A stretch of DNA of 64,000 nucleotides from Ascidia mentula. Lineage: Eukaryota; Chordata; Ascidiacea; Phlebobranchia; Ascidiidae. How positions within the stretch are numbered: position 1 is the stretch's first letter; each line of letters begins with the position of its first letter. The stretch spans positions 19,778,001-19,842,000 of the forward strand of contig OX387203.1 in the NCBI GenBank assembly GCA_947561715.1. The letters run 5' to 3'. This document shows positions 1 through 14,700 of this stretch, piece by piece. Position numbers and translations under genes: made by a program. The notes beneath the pieces were generated by a model that was not told the origin of the DNA, did not search any database, and worked only from the letters and a program-made list of their open reading frames with translations.

Positions 1-2657
1 TTTTCAACATGACTTATTTTCCTAATTAGCAAATTTTTTCCCTGAACTTCATCGTGTTGCATTTAGTTTTATTGCAATGGTCAATTATTACGAAACAATT
101 ACTGAACCGATTGCTTACTGCCACCTAGTGATATTAATATGGAACTGGAAAAGAATTTTAAATTGTATTTGAGAATTATTTATCGTTGCAAATGTTTTAT
201 TTTGGGGGCTTCCCAAACTTGGGGGGACGGTCTCACAAATTTGCGGGGGGGTCGCAAATGAAACCAAACAAGTTTTTCGGTCAAACACGCAGAACATTTT
301 ATTCGATTGAAAGGAGTCGCAAAATTGTTTGGGAAGTTCTGTTTCTCTCACGTGTTATACCCATTATTACGTCACAGATTAATTATAAGCTCGTTACCTT
401 ATTGAACAAGGTGCAATATTTTGTTATTGGCGAAACTGAATTGCAATTATTTCTTTCTTTGACGCAATTATTTTCATTGTCGCGCGGCGTCTGCTGCAAA
501 CAATATGTAGTATGACGTCATAGTGATGCAATATACTCAGTTTAAAACCATGTTAGTCATTTCATAAAAGAGCAGCAAGATTAGCGCGGAAATGTTTGTT
601 GCTTTGTGACGTAATAGAGGTGATTTGTAGGGCGGTGTTTTGTATTGTTAGCAGTTATTGTGACTTTTAAAGTTGAATCGTTAAACGTTTTACTGCAGGC
701 CATAAAACAACGAAGTGTTGAACGATTTGTTTTACGACTAAAACAGTCGAAAACCTGAAGTTCTTCGTTCCGTTGTTAAACACGCCTGGAATCAAACACC
801 GTTCACGGAATTGATAAATATGTTCTAATAATGAGTTCCATTCTCACAACGGTGTTGTCATGACGACCATTTAGCGACAGTGCCTCGTTCCGAAACCTCT
901 TGTTTTCATAATCACCAAATTCGCGGAGTGATCTTTTAATCGGAAAAAAATACTCTAATCCTAACAGTTGGACGCGCAAGGTCAAAATAAAGGTCACCGC
1001 GTATTTACGCAGAAAATCTCATTCGACTGAACACAATTACTTTTATTCTTGCGTTGTTTCAAACTGTTGACTGTAATTATGTTGTCACAATCAAGAGTTG
1101 CTGGCGGAAAATCAATGCTAGCTTGTGAATCAATAGTTCGCGGTTTTGGCGGGAATTTCCTCCAACTTGATTGGTAGTTTTCAGTGATTTGCTCGAATTA
1201 GGAGGTTTGAGAAATATGCACAAGTTAATTTTAAATTTGTTTTTAATTTCAAACTGCGTCCACGTCACAACCACGTGGGTGTACAAAATGTTTCCTTGAT
1301 ACAAAGAATATTTGTCTGACGTTTGTAAAACTCGTCTTGTTCGTTGCGAATGGTTCTAGGATAATTTGAGGTGGAAAGCCGCAAACTTCGTATAAAGGTT
1401 AATCTGTTTTCACGAATGGGAAACTGAACCGACTGCATCTGATTCATATGAAAAGTTTCTCCAAACTCGTTGATTCGAGTGCTTTCAACATCGCTACAGG
1501 TAAAATATGACCACGTGGCGTCTTATTTCCTCAAGGTCATGATTGTGAAGATTGGAGTAGTGCAAAGAAACATGCAATCTTTGAAACGACCTTGAACATG
1601 TTTCAAGAACACAAAATTGTGGAGCTATTTATTCAACCGAGAAATCACAATATAAGTTTCGCCGCCACCCCCTAACTATTTCGACGGAAAGGATGATAAC
1701 ATCAGTTATGCGTAGTTAGTTTACTCATCAATGTTACGTCACAGTTAGTTTACCGATAAAGAGTCGGTCAATTTACTGGAACATAAACAATCATCACAAT
1801 CTTCACTTCTTAATTGTTAACCTCATTTTTGCGAAATAATTTCGAAGAAAATCGATTTGTTTCAAACAGAAGCAAAATTCGTCCCCGGGCCAATAAGCGG
1901 AAGTGTCGTTGTGACGCAACAATGCAGACACTCACAGACGACCTTTGTGACCGGACAAGTGATAGGTGAGCACGTGTCCTGATACGATGCCAAAAATTCC
2001 ACAAACTAATGCACGTGTTTTGTGACGTCATAGTGCATGAAATGCCAAACTTCCGAATTTTGTAAAAAAATTGTTGCTGAGGATGATTTGGAACTTAAGT
2101 AATCATTTTAATCTTTTTGTTTATGAAACGGATTGAAAAATATTGATTCAAATGCTTTATTTGCACTCATTTTTAAGTGGGAAGAAGATAGTGCTGGATT
2201 CAACGTAGTAATTAAGTTCACTAATCGCGATATCTGCGCGCTGTAATTGTGACGCAACAATGAAGGTAGACGCGCGACTTTGAAGTTTTGCCCACGAGCT
2301 AAAGCGCAGAAGAAGGCGGAAGAATGTTAAACAGCGAAATTGCGCGAACATCTTTATCTCGTTGAGAATGTTGGCGCAAAAACAGGTTGTGGAAAATTCA
2401 TTGAGGGGTTCTCGATGCAAAAAATATTCAAAGTAAAAAGACGAAAACAGGTTTTCACGTCAGATTAGGAAGTTTAGAGTGATTCACTATTGATCGTGTA
2501 AGATGCAACACAGAAACTTCCGCAAGTTAATTACTCGCAGGAATTGTTGAGAATTTTTTCTTGTGCGTTTGTTAATCTGTAACTTATTATTTCACACTCA
2601 CAGTTACTTTGAGACCATAGTATAACGTCATAAGACAACAGACTAGCTAATGACGTC
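1..2657. other. 5' flank of the giant FN3 gene, no gene recognised
   Basis: Only short, low-quality reading frames occur here and none shows a known domain or a convincing splice pattern. The stretch probably holds the promoter and 5' UTR of the plus-strand gene starting at 2658. Several copies of the octamer TGACGTCA occur (near 512, 2022 and 2651), but this octamer is common across the whole window, so I do not call it a promoter element here. Confidence 0.5.
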
Positions 2658-2760
2658 ATGAATTGTTTTTTGTTACTTTCAATGATAATTTGCGTGGCAT
2701 TGACCTCGCATGCGCAAAACGCAGACGTCAAGGATCGTGTGAAGAGAGATATTTTGTCGG
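2658..2760 (+). CDS. Exon 1: signal peptide and RVKR site
   Basis: The exon starts at ATG and encodes about 34 residues. It has a hydrophobic core (CFLLLSMIICVAL) followed by SHAQ, a typical signal peptidase region. The mature start carries RVKR (2736-2747), a furin-type site, so a very short propeptide may be removed. The donor GTAAGT at 2761 leaves phase 1, which joins the acceptor at 3549 to give Asp. Nothing else between here and 3548 looks coding. Confidence 0.8.
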
Positions 2761-5700
2761 GTAAGTTCGTTTTGGTAAAAACCAGTGACCTTGAAGTTTG
2801 GTATCACCACACCAGTGACCTTGAGGCAAATGACACTCTTCTCGAAACTGCACAATTTTTATCAAACAACCCCCATTTTTTCCCACATCCAGTCGATGCA
2901 ATGACCTTTGCTAACCTTGGAATCGTGATATGACACGTGGTCAAATGTCTGGGATTTGGGTCGCGAGGTTAAAAGCGGTTGTAAGTGTCAGACTAATTAA
3001 TGAATTTACCTGCGTTTTGCATACGGCTTCCTCCATGCCGGCAAAATGACGCAAAGTCTGCCGCGGACCAAATTATTGTGAATTGTGAAACTTGTATCAC
3101 CGCATTCCTGTGTGGTTTCCACTTCTCCTTGGGGAAAAACAATTTTAACTTCTGACGTCATTTGTGTAAATTATCTTTCCCGGCGGCCCTCCACTCCCCC
3201 CCTCATATTGAGATCGCGCGGTTTTTCCTGGAAGTTGGAGAATATTCGATCAACTTCTGATTTCGTCCCGATTTATTTTCTGTAAAACACGAATTAACAC
3301 AAGCAACTTTCCGTGGCACAAATTTGGAATAAGAATTAAATTATCCGATGTATTTTATGCCCTCGGGGCACGATTACCTTCCGCTTAATTGACGACTGAA
3401 AACACCAAACATTCGGCCGATAACAAATCAGGAAAACTCATTAAATTTGAAACGAACTTCAACTTACTACAATAATTATTAATAAAAATAAAATGTTGTT
3501 ACGAAATTTCATTGCGTAGATCTAACTGGCTTTATTATTACGTCATAGATTGCCGACTTGCTACGGTTGATCTTTATGTTCTGGTTGAGACGTCACGCTT
3601 GGTTGGTTCCACTAACATTGGCTTTCTCCAAAGTTATTTAAAAAGTATTTACAGCAAACTCCGCGTAGAACCGGATCGAACCAGAATCTCGCTTACCAGG
3701 TGCGTGGAATCGAATCCAATCGATTCTTTCATAGCGCAGTGATATCTTTGTGTTTAAGAATTATTGTGACGAAACTATCGCATGACGTACTTACAGCTTC
3801 GGGGGGGAAATCACCAACATTGCAACTCTCAACGACCTCACCAACAAATCATTAGCTGATGACGCAATGGATCGATTACGTGTCACCGGGCGAGGGGTCA
3901 AAGTTCAAACAGCTTTGGAATATTTGGCCGACAACCTTTTTACCCCAGAACATGGTAAATTAGCTGCTTGTGACAAAATAAAACGAGTTGTGACGTAATA
4001 ACAGCCGATCCGTGTAGGTCGAAATGAAGACAATGAAGCAATTTGTTTGGTGTCTGTTGGTTCAAGAATCAAAGATGACATCAGCGCTTCTGTGAGAAAA
4101 CTGCAAGAAAAATGTCGAGTCATCGTTATTGGATCTGGATGTGAGAATACTCGGGAAAATATAAATAATTTCTATATAGGTTTTTTTTCTATATTTCAAA
4201 CCATCAACTATAATTAATGCAGAAATTAATTAAAATAAGTAACAAAACCATACAAAAGTTTTTGTGATGTAAATTTGTTATGAAACCCACTCGAGGAATT
4301 CACTCGACTATTTTAAGTATCAATTATGGGTGGAAGTCGTGTTATTACTGAACACTCAGGTTATCTCATCGCCTTAAAACCCGTCACTTTCTTGCTTTCG
4401 GGGTAATTTGGCCTAAATTGTCAAATATTTTCTGGCTTAAAGTCGGGTTACATTCTGACACAGAAATGTGATGTTGGTTTTATGCAAACAATGTTTATCT
4501 GAGAGAAATGTTTCCATGCAGAATAAGAACAAATTCTATGTTAAATATCTAACTGAAACATCCTTTCCATTGTCTTCGATTACTTTTAGAAGCCGTATTT
4601 TAACGCATTGTTTGGAAATCAAATCGCTTTGCCCATTGTTACGTATAAATAGGCGTTTCTCTAAACAAACATGCAAGATAATTGAGAATTGATGGATCAC
4701 AATAGGACGCGCGACAACCTCCAAATATCGTCAGGTTGGTTCAGTGTTAGGGGGAGGGGGGATTTCCAACATATATTTTTGTTCTGACAAAACATTCTTC
4801 ACATCAAATTGTGTTTCAGACGCGGTTTACAGACAAATCCGACAGCTGGCTTCGGCTCCAACAACGAGACATATCATATACAGTGTGAGATACAAAGACC
4901 TCAGAAGAAGAGTCAACCACCTTCTCAAAAGCATTTGTACACAGCGTATGTTGAAATAATAACTGTATGAAAAACACTACAGACCAAAGTTGGATCATTC
5001 AAATTCCGTTTGTTTCATAAACACGAATTTGGTTGCCGACATTTTTGAAACAAAAAAGTTTACAAGAAACATTTTATTCCCCACCCAACCGACCTTGCCG
5101 CCGTTGTTTCAAGGTCAAGTATAAAATCTTTAATCCAACATAAATACTCGTTACTGACAAAACACCTTTATTTAACCACTATAATTTGCTTTATGTGACG
5201 TCACCGGTGACGTCTTGACTTCTTGTTCTGTCCGGGGGCGGGGTTAAAGGATATTTTATATTCACAGCGCTTGGCGCACCACGTGTTGAAACTTTCGATA
5301 TCGGTCCGTACTCGGTAAGCCTCCGCTGGGGGGCGCAAAACTTCGCGGCCAAGTATAACGCGGAAGTAAGTGTGACGTCATACGTTTTCACTTCACGATG
5401 GAACAGGATTTTATTTGTAGTTACGTCATCTCGGAAGCAGCAAAGCAATCCGGGTGAGTCGGAATATTCCAGCTAGACGAACTTGGGTCCGCTTCGATCG
5501 ACTGGAACAAGCTTCAACTTACGTGGCCATTGTGTGGGCGGTCGGGCGTGACGGCGAGGTTGGGCCTCAAGGGACTCTTGTTCTCAACACAGGTATCACG
5601 TGACTCACGTTTTCAAGGTTATTTGCGTGATGGTTTGTTTAATCCTGAGGCAAGTATCAAAGTCACCTTGCACGTATTTGACATTTATGTCTCAATAAAT

Positions 5701-8700
5701 AAGATGATTGGAACTATCGATAAACTCCCTACCTCAATTGTCTCATGTCTGTGATGTCATACAGGGGTACAAAAACCAGTTATTCAAATAAACGAATCGT
5801 CTATTACGTCATCATCCGTTCAAGTTTACTGGGAAGAAAATAAGGAAATCGCCGCGAGTTACGTCATCACCGCCAGGGCGGTGAACAACGCTTCGGTAAG
5901 TCAATGACGTAACAAGTTCGGCGATGACATCACTAAAAATGTTTTTGTAGAATTTTGTTTCGAACGCTGTCCTTGAAACGACGACAGTTGTTGATGGTTT
6001 AAGTTCTGGAACCAACTTTTCTGTGGTCGTTTCGTCACTTTCTTCTGGTCTGAGAAGCGAAGACAGCGACTCGCTATATTTCATCACAGGTAATTTATGT
6101 GTTTCATCTTAAAAAGAAAAGGAGTTTCATCTTAAAAAGAAAAGGAGCGTTTTAATAGCTGCATGTAATTGTAATTTAACAAATTTCTCTTTTTTTTACA
6201 AGTCGTTGCTGTTGAAATGGCAGCTTGGGTTTGTCTCAAGTATTGTGATGTAACAAACAGAAAATGTTGCTCCTGGTGGATTCAAATATTTTCATTTGTT
6301 AGAAAGACAATCTACAACAAAGCCTTTAATCTCAAATCATGTATTTCAGTTCCCTCCGCTCCGGATTTAAAAGTTAAACAAGTAAAGCACATCTCTATCG
6401 ACCTCAAGTGGCCACCTGTTGCAGGTTAATTGATTATTTCATGATCAGCGATAACTGTCTGCAGCTTATATTTACTTTTAATTTAGGGGCTGCTACGTAC
6501 GTACTTACTATGTACGACCTCGACAAAAACGTGACGTCAGTTTATGATGACATCACAAGCACCTCATTCAAGATATCTGACTTGACTCCTTCAATGAAAT
6601 ACCAGTTCCGCGCGTACACGATTGGCACGACTGGACTTGTGAGCTCTCTTAGCCGACTAGTGACTGCTTATACAGGTTTGTACTTGTGGTTAGGTGGCGC
6701 AATATTTAGTGTAACTTTTTGCATATAAAGTTGAAAATCCGGATATATCGATTCTAATATATTTTCTTACTCTATTTTGCAGCTCCTTCGAATCCTAATG
6801 ACGTCACACTTGATTTCGTCACGGAAAGAAGTATTCAGATTCATTGGCAACCGCAACCAGGTAAGCCCCTGGTTGTCATCTTCCAACACCCAAAGTAACT
6901 TGATCACGTAATTTGCAGCTGCCATTCGCTACAACGTCATAATGACGTCACCCGACAACAAGAGATTTAAACAACAACGCAATGTGACGTCAACTGATGT
7001 TTGGTTCAGGGGTTTGAAGAGTGGGAATTTATACAAAATATCGGTTTATTCAGTGGGCAAAGGAAACATTGTTGATTACAATGTGGTTTATCCCATCCAC
7101 GTGCAAACTGGTTCGTGCTTGAACTTAAAACTCTAAATATTTCCTATTATATTTCTATGTTGTGCAGTTCCAAGTCCGCCGGAGGGCGTGCGAGTGCTCA
7201 CTTCTCATCCTACGGGCCTTCAAGTGACGTGGAATCATACGATTGGTAAAAATTTAGATACATTTGTTAAGAAAAACTATTTGATAAATTTAAAACACAA
7301 CCAGGTTTTGGAACTCCTTCGTAAACATAGGAGGATAAACAGTGTTCAGTAAAAGTAACACCTATTTCCAACAATGCAACACCTATTTCCAACCATGCGT
7401 AACAGTTTGAATTTTGTGAGCTACAAACATAGGCGTCGATTTTTTAACGTTTTGTAAAATATTAAGGGTGACCTATCAAGGTTTTAGAAACACGCAAAAA
7501 ACATTTCGTCAGTCGTATCGCCCTAAACATAGGAAACGACACAAATTCCGTTTCGTGTCACTTTGTTTTTACACCGAACCATGTTTTTGTAGCACTTAGC
7601 TTTAAACATTTTAATTATAGACCCTTACTGAAAGCAGCACATTTTTGTTTCACTCAGTCTGTTGCAGATTTAGTTATTATGAAGTAACAAACAAATCTAT
7701 TACGGCACAATGACGATTCTAACCATTATGCTACAACAATTGCTGCGCTGCGTAACAATCCACGAGGCACTTGTGTTTGTCACGATTGTGACGGTGACAA
7801 TAAAGGTCTTTTGTAACTGGCTTAACACATAGTATAATGTACATGTTTTTATCAGACAATAATTTTTAATTTAAACAAATCCAGGGGTGACAATGCATGC
7901 GTTGTCACTCCTGTTTGTTTGTGAGGGGTGACATGTCACCCCAGTCACCCTTAAATCGACGCCAATGGCTACATACAGATGGCCACTGTTTCGACTCGTG
8001 AGGCCTCATTAGGGCAGTTTGGTGTTACCATGGAGTATGAATTTTGTTACAGGCGCAAAAATCTATCATGTTGAATCTGAAAAGTTGGTAAAAGGTGAAC
8101 CCACTGGCGACATCTACCGGGCGGTGAACTTTACCGCATCCACGGCGCTAGTGGGCGGTCTGGATCCAGGTTTTGAATACAGGTTAACAGTTCGAACCGA
8201 AAGTTCTCAGGGTGGAATCAGCAAACCGAGCGCTTCAATCATCAACTCAACAGGTTAGTTTACTCTGTAAGTGTTTATTATTCACGAACCAGATTTATAA
8301 TCCATAGCCATGTACATGTGATATAATGGATTACATGAAGTTAAAACCTCGGGATTGTTTCATAAACAGAAATTAAAACGTAATGTCTTTGGTTACGTAT
8401 TTTTATTGAGTTTGTGGAAATTTCTCCAGCACAAGTTTATGGTTAGGAACAACATGCACGGAGTGTTTGCAACGTAAAACAATTCCAAAATTATAATTTT
8501 AGTTTTTTCTACACAGTGTCAATGGTAACCTATATTTATTTTCCACAGTACCTAGTTTCGGTGGTTATCTATATTTATTTTGCACTGTACCTAGTTTCGG
8601 TGGTTATCTATATTTATTTTGCACTGTACCTAGTTTCGGTGGTTATCTATATTTAATTTGCACAGTACCTAGTTTCGGTGGTTATCTATATTTAATTTGC

Positions 8701-11700
8701 ACAGTACCTAGTTTCGGTGATTATCTATATTTAATTTGCACAGTACCTAGTTTCGGTGGTTATCTATATTTATTTTGCACTGTACCTAGTTTCGGTGGTT
8801 ATCTATATTTATTTTGCACTGTACCTAGTTTCGGTGGTAACCTATATTTATTTTGCACAGTACCTAGTTTCGGTGGTTATCTATATTTAATTTGCACAGT
8901 ACCTAGTTTCGGTGGTTATCTATATTTAATTTGCACAGTACCTAGTTTCGGTGATTATCTATATTTAATTTGCACAGTACCTAGTTTCGGTGGTTATCTA
9001 TATTTATTTTGCACTGTACCTAGTTTCGGTGGTTATCTATATTTATTTTGCACAGTACCTAGTTTCGGTGATTATCTATATTTAATTTGCACAGTACCTA
9101 GTTTCGGTGGTTATCTATATTTATTTTGCACTGTACCTAGTTTCGGTGGTTATCTATATTTATTTTGCACAGTACCTAGTTTCGGTGATTATCTATATTT
9201 ATTTTGCACTGTACCCAGTTTCGGTGGTTATCTATATTTATTTTGCACTGTACCTAGTTTCGGTGGTTATCTATATTTAATTTGCACAGTACCCAGTTTC
9301 GGTGGTTATCTATATTTATTTTGCACTGTACCTAGTTTCGGTGGTTATCTATATTTAATTTGCACAGTACCTGAAGTTCCTGGTAAACCGTGGGCGACTT
9401 GGGTGAACATGACGTTCATGCTACTGAGCATGGAACCGGCTGAGGGCAAGTTTTGTTACTTATTTATGTAAGGTAGAGTTTTAAAATAATTTCACACTGA
9501 TAGGTGCACAGAGTTACGTCACCGAAGCTGAACCATTGGATGGCGACGAAGTCCATCGCCAAATTATTCCATTCACAGATGTTTCTGACGTAACAGTGGA
9601 TCAATTGTTACCGGGGTTGTGGTATTCGATTAAAGTTCGATCCATAAATGCGTTCGGTTTAATGAATCCCCAATCAAGCGAAGTTCTTCACGAACAATCC
9701 GGTTGGTTTATGTCGTCATAAATAAATTTGTGACGTAATTGAAAGTGCTTTGACGATTCGTTTATCTGCAGTTCCGGCACCTCCACCTATAGGTTCATTT
9801 TGGAAAGTGACGTCATCCTCCATGATGTTTCGATGGCCAGAAGTCAAAGGTGATGATGTCATATCCACATATTGATATTTATTTGTCATTTAAAACTGAT
9901 TTCAATTTTATTTTGCAGGTGCACTATCTTACAACATTTACGTAACCACAACGGATGTAGACGATAGTTTTCCGGATCCGACAGAGGCACACTACCACAC
10001 CAACGATACAGAATTTCAAGTTTGGGGTTTGAGGTCTGGGACGTTGTATGGGTTCCGAGCGCAAAGCATCGGCCACAGCGACAGAACGAGTAGTTTAGGA
10101 AGAATTAACTTCGAACGAACAAGTAAACCCTCACAAACCTTTGTTAAATTTACAAAGTAAAAAACAAAGGAATGAAATCGCGCAATGCACACGTGGTTAC
10201 TGGTTTGTAAATTATCATCTTTTATTTCAGTTCCTCTTCCACCGACCAACATACGTCACACCAGAGTGACGCCATCCATTATTACGTTGGAATGGGAACC
10301 CGCTAAAGGTCATTATAGGTTTTGCTTTGAAAGCTGGATGACATTATACGTATTTTTACTAGAAGGAAACAATAAGCGTTTGTTTCCAAACAATCAACGG
10401 ATAATGATTATTAAGTAACCGTAACTATGGTGAACGTAAGTTAAGATTTAACAGTATTGTGACGTAACACAAGAAACATATTACATTTCCTACACCCGTT
10501 TATAAAGAGTTGTGTTTGTGACGTCATGTTGGATAAATCGATTGAAGACAATTTTCCGCCCTCTTAACGCGTTTCATCTTTATAGGTGCTGTGCAATACG
10601 TCATAGTGATGCAATCAGGGACGAAGCGACACGAAACTCGATTGTCCAGCTTCCGGTCACGTGTTCAAGCGTCAGAGCTTGTTTCCGGTACTTGGCACAA
10701 CTTCACGATCTACTCACAGGACAGAGAAGGTCGACTGAACGAGAATGGAAGTTCTACAGTGAATGTACAAACCGTCCCATTCCCACCTTCCAATGTCAGA
10801 CTCAGGGATGCTTCTGTCACGGCTTACACGGTTATATGGGACGAAATGTGGGGTGAGATTGCATTGTTTTGTGTCACAATTAATACACAACCATATAAAT
10901 GACAGCAACAGTTTAAGTTATATTCGATGTTTAAGATTTATTTAGAGATAATAAAATCAAGAAAAATATAATAAATTTTTAACCAGTGGATTTTCGCAGG
11001 GGCTGCGGCGTACTTAGTGAGGGCGGAAACATCCGATAGTGACGTAACAACCAGAGAAACGTTTGTTCGAGTTAACGGTTCGCGCCGAGCTCGCGTAGAA
11101 GGATTGGACCCGGGGACGAGATACAGGTTCTATGTTCGGTCTATTGGTTTCCAGGAGCAGAGAAGCCGGGAAACGCGTAGAGTTTCCGACACCACTCGTA
11201 AGTGTACCGCAAACGGGTGGGTAAAACTATCGGCAACTTTCCATTGTTTACGAAACTTTCTTTTTAGTGCCCGTCACGCCTGAGCAACCGCAACTTGAGG
11301 CCGTGACAACAACTTCAATGTCGTTGCTATGGAATGACGTCAAAGGTATAAAAACGCACACAGAAAAGAATTTATTTTTACGAAAACCTTGATTTCCAGG
11401 AGCAACGTATTTCCACGTTCGTGTCATTCAGTTTACTCCAGGCAACTCGACAGAATGGGAAGTTAAATCGGATGAGCCGTCAGATAGGGTAGTTGATCTG
11501 CTCCCTGGGGCTTGGTATAATATGAGCGTTTATTCCGTCGGCACGAGAAACAGGAGGAATTGGAAAGACAGCGAACCCTTGCATGCGCAAACAGGTTAGA
11601 TTACAACTACCTAATATTTATCTGAAACTGCTAAATGTGAATTATTCGCAGTTCCTCTTGCTCCAATAACAATCAACATCAGTGACATCACAAATACTTC

Positions 11701-14700
11701 CATTCAACTCTCCTGGAACAACGTCACAGGTGAGCCATAGAAATCATACAAACTTAAAATGTTACTTAAATACGGCTTTGATGATACAAGGAGCCGGATA
11801 TTACGTCATTTCCGTTCGGGAAGTGGAATCAGGTGAATCATTGGAGGACATTGAGACAGAGGAACCGGAACTGCTGCGAGTAGGTCTAGAAACAGGAACC
11901 GAATACGTGTTTCGGGTAACTAGTATCGGGCAAGACCAGGACAGGAAAAGCTCGCGAAGTTCTCCCGTGAAAGAGGAAACTGGTTAGTATCACGAAATCA
12001 CGAATCATAATCATGTGAAGTATTTCAATTAATCCGTTGTTATGTTTAGACCCCGCTGCACCAGATCAGCCCACGTTTACATCTGTGACGTCACAATCTG
12101 TCGGATTGTCGTGGAATAGCGTGAAAGGTGATTGGTGAAGGCATTATTACGTTGAACTTGCAATTCGTGAGTGAATTGCATCTTGTGCGGTCATTTTGAC
12201 AATGTACAATACCGCCATGTACAATACCGCCATGTACAATACAGCCATGTACAATACCGCCATGTACAATACCGCCATGTACAATACAGCCATGTACAAT
12301 ACAGCCATGTACAATACAGCCATGTACAATACCGCCATGTACAATACAGCCATGTACAATACAGCCATGTACAATACAGCCATGTACAATACCGCCATGT
12401 ACAATACAGCCATGTACAATACAGCCATGTACAATACCGCCATGTACAATACCGCCATGTACAATACCGCCATGTACAATACAGCCATGTACAATACCGC
12501 CATGTACAATACCGCCATGTACAATACCGCCATGTACAATACCGCCATGTACAATACCGCCATGTACAATACAGCCATGTACAATACCGCCATGTACAAT
12601 ACCGCCATGTACAATACCGCCATGTACAATACAGCCATGTACAATACCGCCATGTACAATACCGCCATGTACAATACAGCCATGTACAATACAGCCATGT
12701 ACAATACAGCCATGTACAATACCGCCATGTACAATACAGCCATGTACAATACAGCCATGTACAATACCGCCATGTACAATACAGCCATGTACAATACCGC
12801 CATGTACAATACCGCCATGTACAATACCGCCATGTACAATACATCCGAAAGTTCGGTTTCTTCTTTTTGTGCCGGACAAACTCCGTGAACACCTTCATCA
12901 AAAAAATATTATTTAAAAAATATTTCCGCAGGGGGGCGCAGTTACATTGTTCAAGTCACAAATCTCGAAAACAAAGAAAGAAATGAATTCCAAGTCTCTG
13001 GGACAGAGTTTGTGTCTGGGGGTCTGGACTCTGGAACACGTCACAATTTCACTATTTTCTCTGTTGGGAAATTAGGTAGAAGAAGTGAATACGGAAGTCC
13101 TCAAGCGTCGGTTGTCACTTGTAAGTCAGGAAATTATATATTATTACATCACAAAAGTTTTTGTTCTTTTTTTTACAGCTCCCGCTGTGCCACAAAATAT
13201 CCGAACCATTGCAAGCACAACGACCAGCACAGAATTGCAATGGGACCAGGTCAAAGGTTAGGAAAACAATCTTTCTTGCAACAATTTTATGCGCGCCCAT
13301 AACTTTTTGACGGGATGACAATAATAATAATTTGTGATAAAAAGTAAGATACAGATATTTTTACTGAGTTTTTAATCCAGATCGAGTTAAAATTTAATTC
13401 CCCGCATTTAAAGACCAAAAAGTTCACAATCTCTTGCAGGCGGGGTCGCTTACAGAGTGAATCTTAACCGTGGAAACATTGATGTAAAATCATATACCAC
13501 CGATCAAGCGCGCCTTCTGGTTGAAAACCTCACCCAGGGGACTGAATATAGGTATGACGTCATCGCCATTGGTGAGGAAGGTCGACAGAGTGAGAGAGCA
13601 GTTCAACACACCGATTCAACAGGTGGATTTTCTTTATTCTAAACTTGTTACTGGATTAATCACAATATTATCCACAGTCCCATCTACCCCTGATGAACCT
13701 TCTGTGACGTCATTTGATGAAACTTCTATTTCGGTCACGTGGGATGCTGTTGAAGGTTTCACAATAGCTGCTTTTGTTGTTTAAACAACATATCATGGTC
13801 TTCGTTCTTATCGCCAGGTAACGTCATCAATTACGTCATCACATTTCAAGAGCAAGGATCAGATTTGACGTATGTGGATGAAAGTAGAGGGTTGGAGTTT
13901 AAACAGAGTGGGTTGAAGGCAGGAGTAAGATACGTCATTAGTCTTCACGCTACCGGTGACGGAGGAAAAAGATCTGACCAATCACCAAGCGTTGTTCAAC
14001 AAACCGTGACAAACGCCCCTAAAAATTTTGTGCATACGTCAGTTGGAACTGATCACGTCACCCTTCAGTGGAATGACGTCACAGGTTTGGACATTTATGC
14101 TGTGGCAAAATGTCAATTATGCTTTATTAAAATATAGGAGCTTCTGGATACGAACTAGCTGTGAAGTCTGAAAACAATGACGTAGATACACGTCAAGTAG
14201 CAGTGACGTCATTGACTGTGTCCCCTCTTCTACCCGGAAACAAATATGTGTTTACTTTGAGGTCTATTGGAGATTTTGAAGTTCGAAGCAACGAAGAAAT
14301 TTCGCTTGAGATTTGGACAGGTTTGAAAATCGCTTATTGTTAAAACTTGGCAAAAGATTCATCGCGGAGCCCACAACGTAATCCTTAAAATAGCCGTGTT
14401 ACGTCATCAAACATCGTTTGCCATAAACTTTTACTTACCACCGAAATTATTTTGATTTACATCAATTTAACAGTTCCCAGCAGACCAAGCGGACTCACAG
14501 TCTTACAAGTTTTCCGCAACAGAATTTCCTTCGAGTGGCAACCGGTCAAAGGTAAGAGTTGGTTCTGTAAATCTGTATTCATTTACTGCGTTCTCCCACC
14601 TTACTCACTGCTTTCTCCGACCTTACTTAATTCATTCTCCCACCTCACTCAGTGTGTTCTCCCACCTAACTCAGTGCGTTCTCCCACCTAACTCAGTGCG

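Noticed and set aside
8549..9367. CRISPR array
   Set aside because: Units are contiguous without distinct spacers, and the context is an animal gene.
12091..12986. Reading frames of 230-271 codons on both strands over the 15-bp array
   Set aside because: The unit length is a multiple of three without stops, so open frames are unavoidable. The array lies in an intron with good flanking splice sites.
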